NCBI RefSeq assembly: GCF_004210375.1
Contig: NC_134834.1
Span: forward strand, 93,004,170 to 93,068,169
Direction: 5' to 3'
Source of the DNA: Tachypleus tridentatus
Taxonomy: Eukaryota; Arthropoda; Merostomata; Xiphosura; Limulidae
DNA: 64,000 nt
In this document: piece after piece, positions 43,546-54,700 of the stretch
How positions within the stretch are numbered: the first letter of the stretch is position 1
How the letters are laid out: each line of letters starts with the position of its first letter
Notes under the pieces: generated by a model
The model's input: only the letters and a program-made list of their open reading frames with translations
The model's database searches: none
Told to the model about the DNA's origin: nothing
Translations under genes and position numbers: made by a program

Positions 43546-45062
43546 TTTCTAATTGTTTGAATCTTGACTATCCAAAATGTAACATTTTACTGATTTGTGT
43601 TTGTGGTGCCGTTCAATAGATGGCGTAGGGGTTTTGGTTACATACATAGATACTGACATGCATGCTATATCCATTACAGTAAGATTACAAGTATCAAATA
43701 TGATAATTTATTTAGCTATCAAATTATCTGTTAAATATGAACTTGGATGTAGGATGAGATGAGGGAAAGTCAGCACTGAGAGTCAGAGATTTTGTGTACT
43801 GCCTGTGTCTTTAACACCATGCTTACAAAGCGCGAAAACAGCTTCCTACAGCATTCAACCAATAGTGTAGTCAGTTCCATTAAAATAATAGGCGTTTTCA
43901 AAATACTTAAAATGTTGCTTTAGGTTGTATGTATCAGATATTGCTGAAAGTGAAGGTCTACTTTTGGGTCTATAAGATTTACACATTAACGTGTTACGAG
44001 GTATTTGTATAAATATAAAAAATGAAAGGAAAAAAAAGGCCCAAAACTCGAGTGCTTTCAAATACTTGACTATCGTTTTTCAGGAGAATGAATAATTAGG
44101 TATCTGTATCATATTTAAAAAAAAACGTATGATACTTCCGTAGGTCACATTTCAGTTTGATCAGGAAGTTACGTGCTCTTACTAGATGCTAAAGTCTCTT
44201 GTAATATACAGTGCGCTTACTTAGTTTTAGAAACAATCAAGAACTACTTGGCGTCCTGATATGTTGTCTTCTCTAAAAGTGTTTAGCGCAGAATGGTTCC
44301 GACTGATAAACTTAAGATAAGCGTGTGACATCTGGCTTCATTAAGCAGTATAACAGAGCATGACCAGACGAGTTTGCTTTATTATAGGTGGGGTGAGCAT
44401 ATCTGTATATTCCACATCGAAGCTATGATAACTCCGATCAGGTTTTAACAACGTACTGAAACGTTACTAGTTGATGTGTCTAGTCCTCTGAACGAGATTT
44501 ATTCAGCTATGTCTCACATAGAGATAATTATCTTTTGCGTGTGTGTAGCAAACTGCATGCTACGCTGCTCCGAGTGTGTTTGTTTGTTTTTTCTCAACCA
44601 ACGGGACAGCGTAAGAATAAGTAATGCGCAAGTCTACGAAGCAAAAGGTTTACTTTTAAGTTGTAGAAAATTTGCAACTCTTATATAATTACTATTTCTA
44701 TTGTTATTTGTTTGTCTTGATAACCAAATCTGGTTTATTACTGTGTTTTCCTTTCGAAGCATGGCTTGATTTACTAATGTTAAAAACTTCAATATACAGA
44801 ATAACTTTCAGTTGTCTCTAACTCTGGGTCTAGACGAAATCACTTCTATGATCTAACTTTTTTATAAAGATAAGTTACTTATACGCTACATATAAATTTT
44901 AGGCACTTAATTTATGTTCGAGGAAGGGAAATCTACTGAGCAAGTACACATTAACGATAATGGAATTATTAAGTGTTTATGAATATTTATATATATAGGT
45001 ACACTTTCAGAACTAAATTTCATAACTTTGTTGAAGTTTCCAGTAAATACAGTGTACACATA
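43546..45062. other. Intergenic, nothing recognised
   Basis: 1.5 kb of AT-rich DNA; small frames at 43855 and 44476 show no motif. Confidence 0.5.
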
Positions 45063-45220
45063 ATTTGTTTGTGTGTTTTGAATTTCGCGCAAAGTTAAAC
45101 GAGGGCTCTCTGCGCTAGCCGTCCCTAATTTAGCAGTGTAAAATTAAAGGGAAGGCAGCTAGTCATCACTACCCACCGCCAACTCTTAGGCTACTCTTTT
45201 ATCAAAGAATAGTGGGATTG
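45063..45220 (-). repeat. SINE-A, truncated by a second SINE-A
   Basis: Tail and body on the minus strand end abruptly at GAATAGTGGGATTG, where the tail of the next copy starts. The head is missing. Confidence 0.92.
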
Positions 45221-45465
45221 TTTGTTTGTTTATTTTGAATTTTCGCGCAAAGCTACACAAGGGCTATCTACGCTAGCCGCTCTTAATTTAGCAGTGTAAG
45301 ACTAGAAGAAAGGCAGCTACTCATCACCACCCACCGCCAACTTTTGGGCTACTCTTTTACCAACGAATAGTGGGATTAAAAGTAACATTATAACAACCAC
45401 ACAGCTGAAAGAACGAGCATGTTTGATGTGATGAGGATTCGAGCCCGCGACCCTCATCTAGCGAT
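45221..45465 (-). repeat. SINE-A copy next to a truncated SINE-A
   Basis: Same orientation as its neighbour. It runs from TTTGTTTATTTTGAATTTTC to the B box (CGCGGGCTCGAATCC); the first part of the tRNA-like head is lost. Confidence 0.92.
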
Positions 45466-46070
45466 TTTAAACATGACACACGTGTTTGGGTATCACTAGG
45501 GGTTGGTTTCGTATGTGGTATCCTTGAGGTAGTTATCGAAGTAATTAGCGATAATGGGGAAGCTTGACCGGTACTTTGGAGCTTGTGAATCAGTGATAAG
45601 GTGAACTTTGGGCAGGTAAAATAAGTTATAAGATTTAATTTTAAAATGGATTTTTTTATAAAACTTTTACGAAGAAACAAACAAATATATTGATGAAGAC
45701 ATCTTGTTAAATCAATTAAAAATCCTTCTCTTGACATCGGACAGCAGGTCGGTTGTTAGCCTCTGAAGCAAAATTCTTATGAAACGAAAAGTTTGATTAA
45801 AGTATATATGTTACTTACAAACAAACAAAAACTGCTCTTTTATCGAATTGTTCTAGACACACTAGAGTTCTAGTATTATTCAGGAAATCTTGACAAGTCA
45901 GAGGGCATTTCAATATCTTTCAGAAAAGATATTAACTGTTTGTCTTTAAGAAAACCTCAGCAAAAATCTGTCTTTGGAATGTCTAGGGATCTCGCCTGTC
46001 GAAGGTGAGCATCCAGTGTCACTTTGTTTAGTAGTGCTACCGAATAACAGTCGCAAGAACCTATAAACCA
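45466..46070. other. Intergenic, nothing recognised
   Basis: The 126-codon minus frame (45357-45737) starts outside and runs into the SINE-A body; no motif is visible. Confidence 0.5.
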
Positions 46071-46072
46071 CA

Positions 46073-46310
46073 TCCACGGCTAAGTGGTTAAGGCACTCGA
46101 CTTGTAATCTGAGGGTTGCGGATTCGACTTTCAGCCTTGGGAATGTTATGATGTTTCAGTCAATCCCACTATATGTTGGTAAAAGAGTAGTCCAAGAGTT
46201 GGCGGTGGGTGGTGATGATTAGCTGCCTTCCCTCTAGTCTTACACTGCTAAATTAGGGACGGTTAACGCAGATAACCCTCGTGTAGCTTTGCGTGAAATT
46301 CAGAAACAAT
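46073..46310 (+). repeat. SINE-A with deletion after the B box
   Basis: ATCCACGGCTAAGTGGTTAA, GACTTGTAATCTGAGGGTTG, then CGGATTCGACTTTCAGCC joins the B box directly to the body, losing the CATGCTCGCCC segment. The tail is intact. Confidence 0.92.
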
Positions 46311-47075
46311 AAACCACCTATTTTACTCAAATAATGAACTTGTACAATTGAAAAGAAGAGACAACAGAAATAAAATCAATGATTGTTCGCGAACATATTA
46401 ATTTATTTATATATAAATTATAATAAGTTTTTAAACATCCGAATTTAACTTTCTCAGATAAAACTTATAAGCGTTAGTGCACTCTTATAGTCATGTTCTA
46501 ACATGAATAGAACAACGGATGCTATTCAGACTTTAATATCAAAATCAGTCAAACCAACAGATTATTCACTGAGGCTGTTTCTGCTTATTTTATGAATGTG
46601 ATTTTAGATAAACAGCTGTTCAATTGATAAATGGTGATTTTGAAAATAGGATTGATTTTTAATACAGTTTTTAAATGTCGTATTTTTATAAACAATTATA
46701 GTAGTCTGTTGACATTGAATTATATTAGGTAACGACCATTATGACGAACACAAATTAATATAAATAAATATGATTATGTTTGTATTTGTTTATGTGTATG
46801 TTCAGTTTTACAACTGCTTGAAATCCTATTTCACTATTTAAACATTTCTGTTTATCTTCTTCGCTTGTGACTCGTTTCTGAGATCTAGTTTACGCCGAGC
46901 ATAACATAATAAAAAGCATGCAGCCGAACCCAACATTCCGTTGTCAAATATTCCTATTCTGCACTTTGGGATCGTGAGTGCGTGATAAGAGTGACGGTCA
47001 AACGCCATCATTCGATTAGAACCTTCCAAGCACAGGTGGTCATTTCTGTTTATCTGTTGTCTTCTCACTATTTTG
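46311..47075. other. Intergenic, nothing recognised
   Basis: AT-rich sequence; no supported feature. Confidence 0.5.
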
Positions 47076-47295
47076 GAGCGAGCGTAGTTCAATGGTTAAC
47101 GTTTCGCTAGCCTCTTCCTTAAAAAATACTCGCCTCACACTTTGAGGCCATTGTTATGTTAGAAGGATAACTGCTCAGTTTAACACGAGTTGACGATGGG
47201 TGGAGTTAACTGGCAGCCTTCTTTCTAGTCTATCAATTCAGAATTTGAAACGATCAACACAGTAATCCCTTCGTCACGCAACACTAAACAAACAG
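47076..47295 (+). repeat. SINE-A, diverged subfamily
   Basis: GAGCGTAGTTCAATGGTTAA head, then ACGAGTTGACGATGGGTGGA, GTTAACTGGCAGCC, TTCTAGTC and GTCACGCAACACTAAACAAAC. It shares GATGGGTGG-GTTAACTGG with the copy at 20-256. Confidence 0.65.
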
Positions 47296-47967
47296 GATCG
47301 ACTTGTTATATTTCATTTCATACACAGGAGGTGTGGAATAAGTATTAGCATATTGTTTGAAAGTATGACATTAATACACAAATCAAAAACTTTTGTTACT
47401 TTCTTCTGTTGTTGAAAACCTATTGTTTTTTTCTCAGGGTTTCTGTGTGTGTAGAGAGATTTTTTCTTAGTTTTGTAAAATTTATACTATCTCTTACGTG
47501 ATTCAAAGAAACGTGAGATATTCTCTAACGTGACTGACTGGCCGTGAGAAAAATGCAGGCAGATTAATATCAAAGAGCGTCACGTGGAATCCTTGAAACT
47601 TTATAACGGTACAAGACCTTTCGTTGATTCTTGAAACTCAAGTAAATCTTCAGTATATTTCTATGTCAGTAGTAATAATAATAAGCATTTAATGTGGTTC
47701 TAATTTCTCCAGAACGAGTTTGAAGTGGGGAAGAGAAATAATTATACAGTCATTTGCTGTGTCCATATGCTTTTGGTTATGTTTCTTTAAGCTGTGTCAG
47801 TAAAATATTTTTTTTCCTTTAGTTTTGTATGTCATAAGATGCTTTATACACCAAACTAAATTAGCTATCCAGCTGTCTTTGTTAACTATTTAACTAATTT
47901 ACGTGAGTTTGTCATGACATTTTATAAAAATCCGCTGTCCACCGACACTTTTTAAAGCCTCATTAGC
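47296..47967. other. Intergenic, nothing recognised
   Basis: No supported feature. Confidence 0.5.
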
Positions 47968-48251
47968 CTCGGCATAACCAGGTGAGTTAAGGCGTGCGAC
48001 CCGTAATCTGAAGGTCGCGGGTTCGCATCCCCATCGCGCCAAACATACTCGCCCTTTCAGCCGTGGGGGCGTTATAATGTTACGGTCAATCCCACTATTC
48101 GTTGCTAAAAGAGTACCCCAAGAGTTGGCGGTGGGTAGTAATGACTAGCTGCCTTCCCTCTAGTCTTACACTGCTAAATTAGTGACGGCTAGCGCAAATA
48201 GCCCTCGAGTAGCTTTGCGCGAAATTCAAAAAAACAAACAAACAAACAAAG
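47968..48251 (+). repeat. SINE-A, full-length copy
   Basis: Head CCTCGGCATAACCAGGTGAG, GCGACCCGTAATCTGAAGGT, complete body, tail CAAAAAAACAAACAAACAAA. Flanks AAGCCTCATTA and AAGCATCATTA are a probable target duplication with one change. Confidence 0.95.
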
Positions 48252-48267
48252 CATCATTAATAAAAAG

Positions 48268-48470
48268 TTCCGGCATGGCCAGGTGGTTAAGGCACTCGAC
48301 TTGTAATCTAAGGGTCGCGGAATCGAATTTCACAAATAATATTATTATCATATTCGACTCGTCTCCGAGTGAACCAGAGGTAAATTTAAGGGCCTTTAAC
48401 CCTAATCTCCAAGTTCCCCACGGTGTATTAATACAGATAGCCCATTGTGTAGCTTTGAACCATGAAAATA
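48268..48470 (+). repeat. SINE-A head with SINE-B tail fragment
   Basis: The tRNA-like head (CCGGCATGGCCAGGTGGTTA to GGTCGCGGAATCGAATTTC) stops after the B box. After about 65 bp of other sequence comes a SINE-B-like end, ATACAGATAGCCCATTGTGT then AGCTTTGAACC. Confidence 0.65.
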
Positions 48471-48534
48471 ACTACAACATAATCGACTTTATAATAACGT
48501 TTTTTATGCAATCATTTCTTTCAGACACACGTTT

Positions 48535-48665
48535 CTTCGGCTCCACTGGCACAATGACATATCTGCGGACTTATAACACTATAAACCGAGTTTCGATACC
48601 CGTAGTGGGCAAAACATAGTTACCTCATTGTAGGGTTTTGTGCTTAACTACAAACAAAAAAAAAA
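48535..48665 (+). repeat. SINE-B copy
   Basis: CTCCACTGGCACAATGACAT, TGCGGACTTATAACACTATA, GTTTCGATACCCGTAGTGGG and TTTTGTGCTTAACTACAAAC. Confidence 0.82.
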
Positions 48666-48737
48666 CATATTTTTATAAACAATCTACTTGTTCCTGGGAT
48701 TTTGTTTAAAACCGCACCATGCGAACTTATTGTTTTG

Positions 48738-49004
48738 GGCCTGGCATGGCCAAGCGCGTAAGGCGTGTGACTCGTAATCCGACGGTCGCGGGTTGGCGCC
48801 CGCGTCGCGCGAAACATGCTCGCCCTCCCAGCCGTGGGGTGTATAATGTAACGGTCAATCCCACTATTCGTTGGTAAATGAGTAGCCCAAGAGTTGGCGG
48901 TGGGTGGTGATGACTAGCTGCCTTCCCTCTAGTCTTATACTGCTAAATTAGGGACGGCTAGCACAGATAGCCCTCGAGTAGCTTTGTGCGAAATTCTAAA
49001 AACA
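48738..49004 (+). repeat. SINE-A, full-length copy with 11-bp target duplication
   Basis: Head GGCCTGGCATGGCCAAGCGC through a complete body to AAATTCTAAAAAC. AACTTATTGTT at 48724-48734 returns at 49005-49015, an exact 11-bp duplication. Confidence 0.95.
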
Positions 49005-49189
49005 AACTTATTGTTCAAATATTAAATGAAGGAATTGCTAACTTTTCCTTAAGGTATGAATTAATACCACAGTTTTGATGTCCATTTAAGGGATATCTAG
49101 CTTTTATTTGATAAACCATAATAATCCAGAGATTGAGAATTAAGTTTTCTGTACAATAGACATAAAAAAATTAATGTATTTATTTTGTG

Positions 49190-49672
49190 TAACACTATGT
49201 AACACAAATTTTGTTCCTAGATAATATGTGTTATTTCTTAATTTCTTGTGTTGTAAAAGTACAGAAAATGGCCATTATTCCCTTCAAACTTTGCTTTTGT
49301 AACCTGAATAATGAAATTTAGAAATTAACCTATTTTCTTTGTAAAAACGGGTAAATTTGCACATTTTCATTTACTTAAGGTCTGAATAAAACAACATATG
49401 AATCAAGATTTACATGTATTTATACTAAAGTTATACAAAACTGTTTAGAAGTGAGAAGTTTTTCGAGATTTGCGACTGTAATGTAAATCACTTTCACGTA
49501 TTAGCCTCCAAATAGTCTCCCATCATGTTTTCGTAATACGCTCTTAGGTCACAAAAGCAAAGCTTGAAGAGAAAAATAGGTCTTTTCTATTTACTTTAGG
49601 CCTAAGCAATTGGGTAATAACACTTTCTGCCCATGAACAAGTAAAAAGTAAAAATTTTGTTACATAGTGTTA
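49190..49672. mobile_element. Foldback MITE candidate, about 480 bp
   Basis: Left end TAACACTATGTAACACAAAT + TTTGTT; right end on the minus strand TAACACTATGTAACAAAATT + TTTACT. The similarity reappears about 100 bp inside both arms (left CTTCAAACTTTGCTTTTGTA, right CTTCAAGCTTTGCTTTTGTG), so the inverted repeats are long and imperfect. The terminal TA could be the target duplication of a Tc1/mariner-type element. No coding capacity. Confidence 0.6.
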
Positions 49673-50555
49673 TTGTTACATTGTGTAATTATCGAAATTA
49701 ATTTATTGAGAATTTAATAATGAATGATAATTTGGTTTCTATACAAAGAGTAACCAATTCTACAAACGTATTATTTAAAACTGTGCTTGTGACCTTACAA
49801 TATATTTACATTTATAATATCAAACGAGCTTATGTTATTTTTAAACTTTTTCACAGAAGGTTATGTTAACTGAAAGACTTTACAATGATACGATTTTTGT
49901 TCCTTTAAAAACTGCCAATGTCTTAACGTACTCACGTCTAAGTAATTTGAATTCACATTTACAGTGTAGAGTATATAAAGTTATAGCATATTATTAGGAC
50001 CTCAGGTTCTATCTTTTTCTGTTCTATCTTCTTTTTTTTTCTTAACCGCGACGTAACGGCTCATAAAACAGCTTTATTTTTTATTTCAAGTACAAACCTT
50101 TAGTTTACAACTTCGTAATATGTTCGCTAATTTGAGATTTAACTACAGTTTTGGATTCAGAAGATTAAACCCTTTCGATTGATGTATTTGATCACACCTA
50201 AGGCCTCAAATCAATTTCATTCTTCTTAAAAGAATTTCAAGTGCCGTGACTATTAAGGATTTCCTCTTGTTCGGTTTTGGGTTCTCAGTTTCACGGCACA
50301 CCTTGTGTCTTTTCATTTTTTTACTTGAAGATTTATTATTTATTTATTTAAATGATGGTCAGAGAGTTTCTTTCATTCTCCTTGTTTTCTGATTCTGATT
50401 GTTGTGAAAATCTTCGAGTTCAGAATGTTCTTCGTTTTTTGAAGCCACAATGACAAAAAATTGACCGTAATTAAAAAGACAGTTTTTAATCTTTATCAGG
50501 AAAGTTAAAGTTTTTTTTTTCCTATTTTTATTACCAGAATGTCTAAATCACTCCA
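49673..50555. other. Intergenic, nothing recognised
   Basis: AT-rich sequence with poly-T runs near 50030 and 50510; no supported feature. Confidence 0.5.
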
Positions 50556-50825
50556 GTACGACCCGACATAGGGTTAGGGCTCTCGAATCACAATGTGAGG
50601 CTAGCATGTTTGAATCCTTTTCACACTAAACATGCACACCCTTTCAGCCACGAGAGCGTTATAAAATGACGGTCAATCCAACTATTCGTTGGCGAAAAAG
50701 TAGCTCAAGATTTGGCTGTGGGTCTGATGACTAGCAGCCTACCCTCTAGTCTTACACTGCTAAATTAGAGGCGACTAAAGCAGAGTGCCTTCCTGTAGCT
50801 TTGGGCGAAATTCAAAACAAACAAA
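50556..50825 (+). repeat. SINE-A, diverged full-length copy
   Basis: GTACGACCCGACATAGGGTT, TCGAATCACAATGTGAGGCT, then TTTCAGCCACGAGAGCGTTA, TCAATCCAACTATTCGTTGG and TTGGGCGAAATTCAAAACAA. Confidence 0.85.
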
Positions 50826-50984
50826 TCCTTCAGTACACACTAGAATTTCTGATTTTAATTTATTTTCATAAGCTTTATTTTTGTAGCACCTCGAAATAAA
50901 AATATCCAATATGTTAAAATTTGGTTCGATACAAAGCTTTCAGAATACCTGATTAGTAATTCATAAATCTGTTCTTGGTTGGCT

Positions 50985-51150
50985 TTTAAAATTACGCGCA
51001 GTTATTGGAAAACCATCTGCGCTAGCCGTTCCTAATTTAGAAGTGAACCTGACTATCACTTGACAAGCCCTCCTGGTTGTAAGGGCGAGCATGTTCGGGA
51101 ACTGGTTTCGATCCCGCTATTCACAAATTATGGACCGATCGTTTCAACCG
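50985..51150 (-). repeat. SINE-A, deleted and diverged copy
   Basis: Minus-strand blocks for the tail (ATGGTTTTCCAATAACTGCG), AATTAGGAACGGCTAGCGCA, ATGCTCGCCCTTACAACC and the B box are present; the central half of the body is deleted. Confidence 0.72.
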
Positions 51151-51182
51151 CAAATCCATGCTAGCTCTAAAAATGTTCTTTT

Positions 51183-51275
51183 TTTCTATTAAGCACAGAG
51201 CTACACAGTGGGCTATCTGTGCTGTGTCCATTGCGAGTATCGAAACTTCATTTTCAGCGTTATAATACCCCAGAC
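51183..51275 (-). repeat. SINE-B copy
   Basis: Plus-strand reading: ATTAAGCACAGAGCTACACA, GTGGGCTATCTGTGCTGTGT, GTATCGAAACTTCATTTTCA, GCGTTATAA. The 5' end of the head is missing or degraded. Confidence 0.8.
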
Positions 51276-52305
51276 TAAACGCTGGGCTTCAGGTGATCTG
51301 AACCCGTTCTTACATCTCGCGTGCAGATACATCACCTTCAATAGGTATTCCTGTTACCAATAAAAAAAATAGTATCATTTGTTCATAAACAATTATACCA
51401 CAACGTCATCGTTATAACAATTTCAACACGTCATGAGAAAGTAGAGATTTTAAAATGATTTCAAGGTGATCCAGATTAAGTCTGTTTGTTTACCATTTAC
51501 GGTACAAAACTGTTCTTTCTGTCTTCTCCTTGATTTCCAGCAGTTGAATTATATGGTTTCCGTTGTTTTATTTATTATTACTGCTTTTGCACATAACTTC
51601 ACGTTCTTAGGTGTTATATTCCCAAGACCTTGTTACCCACACGTGCAGATATTTTCTTAGAATAGTGGTTATTCCCGTTACAGTAATGCACGCTATAACT
51701 ACAAGCTAATACTGTTCGAGATGTCTGCCTTTTTAAGGGTACTTTTAAGTTAGATTATTGAGGTTCGGTTTTTCTTCCGGTTATGATCCAGAAACGTGAT
51801 AACCTCACAGAGAGCACGACTAGTTTTCCTCTGTCTCAAACAATTGGGCGAGCGGTTCCTTCAGATCTAACAGCCTACATTCGTCGTGTTGTATTATTAT
51901 TATTCTTGACTTATCTAAAATAGACCCACCCTTTTACCGCTCCTTCCATTTAATTTACATTATGTCTTGGCCAATTTACTTCTCCTAACCATTTCTTGCT
52001 CTAAAGGTTGGATCTTTGTCTCTATAAAGGTAGGTATTGCTGTGTTTGGCTTCTGAATTAGATAATGACAACTTTCATCCACTGTGACGACCGACCATGA
52101 GCTCATTAAGACAACACTTTATAATTACACTTCCTGAACCTGTAACGCACCACAGCACGTGACCTACAACACAAGAGATAACGTATTAGGATTGACAGTA
52201 GGGTAACTCTTGAAGCCCTCTACTGTTAAGATTGAAAATGACATTTTTAAAATAAGGGTGATATATATTTTTACTTTGAATTAAAAATATATATATCGTT
52301 ATTTG
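51276..52305. other. Intergenic with a short AT hairpin
   Basis: Unrecognised DNA. Near 52259-52300, GATATATATTTTTA and TAAAAATATATATATC form an AT-rich hairpin of about 14 bp. The frame at 51466-51660 is not supported. Confidence 0.5.
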
Positions 52306-52309
52306 AGAT

Positions 52310-52398
52310 GTAAAAAGTTACATAGTGGACTGTTTGAGATCTGCCCACCGTCAGAACAAAACCCGAATTTTAGCGTTTTAAACTATGAGACTTACTGG
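52310..52398 (-). repeat. SINE-B/C-like fragment
   Basis: Plus-strand reading: AAAGTTACATAGTGGACTGT, GATCTGCCCACCGTCAGAAC, CCCGAATTTTAGCGTTTTAA. Confidence 0.6.
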
Positions 52399-52555
52399 AA
52401 ATATAATAAAAGGCTATCTTAATAATGCCTGTGTAAACTACAAAATGTTACGTTTAATTAATTGTCCAGCATATAATCTAAAATTGTAAGTCTGGGTGAA
52501 AAACGTAAACAATAAACCCCATTATGGATCGTATTTCTACTGTCAGCTTTTTGTA

Positions 52556-52625
52556 ATATTTTATTTTATTATTTTATTTATTTTATTTATTTATTTATTT
52601 ATTATTTTATTTATTTTACATATTT
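52556..52625. repeat. (TTTAT/TTTA)n low-complexity tract
   Basis: About 70 bp of ATTTTATTATTTTATTTATT-type sequence; it creates the Phe/Ile/Leu-rich frame at 52496-52678, which is not a gene. Confidence 0.9.
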
Positions 52626-53062
52626 TACAACTTTACAATTATAAAATTACTATTTTTTGTTTTTTCTATTGCAAATAACAACTTCCAAAATCACATTTTA
52701 CCATTTCACGCTTACCAAGAAATATATACAAACAATAGCAGTTTAATCATTAACCGGTTATTATAAAGACTACATTAAAGTCATTATTGTGTGATGTGGG
52801 AATATAATAAGGTATTGGATTCTTTAGAGTATTGAACGGTCTAGAGTCGATTCAGTAACTTTTTAAGTCTGTATTTTGTAAAATAATGGTTCTCTATAAT
52901 GAAGTGATATTTATGCAAATCTGAATACTATTATAACTAGGTAGTTTGGTATTTTCAACCGGAACGACACTTTATAAGCAACATTGGTCAAATAACAAGG
53001 TTAAAGGTAACAAAGTTCAAGTACAGCCATCTTTAGTGTAGAATATTTGACCATAAGAGAGA
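52626..53062. other. Intergenic, nothing recognised
   Basis: AT-rich sequence; no supported feature. Confidence 0.5.
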
Positions 53063-53071
53063 CAAACAGTC

Positions 53072-53349
53072 GGCCTGGCATGGCCAGGTGGTTAAGGCAC
53101 TCGACTCGTAATCTGAGGGTCGCAGATTCGAATCTCCGTCACACCAAACACACTCGCCCTTTTAGCCGTGGGAGCGTTATAATGTTACGGTCAATCTCAC
53201 TATTCGTTGGTAAAAGAGTAGTCCAAGAATTGGCGGTGGGTGGTGATTACTAGCTGCCTTCCCTCTAGTCTTACACTGCTAAATTAAGCACGGCTACCGC
53301 AGATATACCTCGAGTAGCTTTACGTGAAATTCAAAACAAACAAACAAGC
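53072..53349 (+). repeat. SINE-A, full-length copy with 9-bp target duplication
   Basis: GGCCTGGCATGGCCAGGTGG head, complete body and tail. CAAACAGTC at 53063-53071 is repeated at 53350-53358. Confidence 0.95.
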
Positions 53350-53399
53350 CAAACAGTCTGAAGCACCCTCCGCTCATGTAACTACTCTTAACCGAAAAG

Positions 53400-53515
53400 T
53401 AGGACTGGTTTTCACGGTTATAATCACACTCCACGATTGGAAAGGAGGTTGTGTTACATGACTCGAATTTTGGGCCATCTTATCACAGCTCTTACCTCTA
53501 CCGCTAGGACATGAC
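53400..53515 (-). repeat. SINE-D-like copy, diverged
   Basis: Plus-strand reading: ACGGTTATAATCACACTCCA, GACTCGAATTTTGGGCCATC and CTTACCTCTACCGCTAGGAC follow the order of SINE-D. Confidence 0.4.
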
Positions 53516-54560
53516 CCGTTAAAATATTACTTGATCGAAAACTTGGATTGATTTTGAATAAAGTTACTATTCGCATTGAATAACTGAAAATTTGCATCCG
53601 TAATTCACAAGCACACTATCTATAGATATTCAGAAGCAAATCTCACATCTTACTTTAACAAATTCCCAGTAACAATTTATGCTTACTTCAAGTCATTTAA
53701 CATTTTATTGTTTAGAAGTAATATATTTATTGTTACTTCAGTTAACTGTCAAGATTAATTTTTATAAGTTAAACTTAAGACTGACAAACAAAAGAACAGA
53801 GCTGCACTACTTCGTAAATCGTATATTATGGTGATCACCTTCAGAAGTTAAATGTTTCCTTTAAAACACTTGTTGTTATACAAAACAGAAGAAATACTTT
53901 ATTAAGGGTAGATTTTCTATAAGGTGAGTTCATTAGAAGCAGATAATACTGTTCATGATAATTGTGTCATTATACGATATCAAGATGAACTTAGGCTTAA
54001 TCAAAACTGTATTTTGAAGTGTGTTTTAGCTAAGAGGATGTAGTTAAATCAGAGAAATGAAAAGCTACAGAATGATAATTTTACTAACGAAGAAACTCAT
54101 TCGTATACATTTGTCTCCTGTTACAAACTGCAAGTCGTTCAGAGCTCATAAAAATAATAGAAACCTTCGTGTCCGAAATGAAAAGCATATTAGATACATT
54201 CCATCGTATAATCTGTTTTAAAAATATAATCTAACTATACCTTCACACTCTTGTTATCTTTGAAGTCATTGTTTATTATCACGTGTCACATTAATGTTAA
54301 AGTGGTTTCTAATTAGTTTTAACAATCCCTTCATCCTCGAAACTAGAAAAGTAGGACACGTTTTTTATACACGAGTGTTTCTCAGTGGAGAAGAAAGTGA
54401 TGAATTAACCCAATGCTACTTAGAAAATAGAGACAAGGATTTCAGTAGCATTAGCCCAGAAAATAGATCACAGAGGTTCCCGCCTCGCTCAGAAGAACTC
54501 ATGATCTTTGTTTATTAGAACAAGAAATTAGCCTACGTAATCGACATTTGACTACTGACT
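53516..54560. other. Intergenic, upstream of cuticle gene 2
   Basis: A 74-codon plus frame (54294-54518) ends just upstream of the promoter; it has no recognisable motif and no paralogous counterpart near gene 1, so it is not called. Confidence 0.5.
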
Positions 54561-54573
54561 TTGATCGCCCGTA

Positions 54574-54700
54574 TCATTGGCTTATGAGAAGTGACGTCGA
54601 AAGAAACTTGGATCTTGCTGCTATAAAAGCATTATAGAGTTCTTCACTTGGCACACTTAACCAAATATCCTCTGCTAATAAACTATAGACACATTGAGAA
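54574..54700 (+). promoter_or_regulatory. Promoter of cuticle gene 2
   Basis: CATTGG (54574-54579), TTATGAG (54581-54587), TGACGTC (54591-54597) and TATAAAAG (54623-54630), followed by the ATG at 54701, 78 nt after the TATA box. Order, sequence and the 32-nt TGACGTC-to-TATA distance match the promoter of cuticle gene 1. Transcription probably begins near 54650-54660. Confidence 0.82.

Noticed and set aside
43107-43619. 170-codon plus-strand frame and several 80-138-codon frames in other phases
   Set aside because: All come from the 48-bp tandem repeat, whose period is divisible by three.
52496-52678. 60-codon Phe/Leu/Ile-rich frame resembling a membrane protein
   Set aside because: Translation of a TTTAT low-complexity tract.
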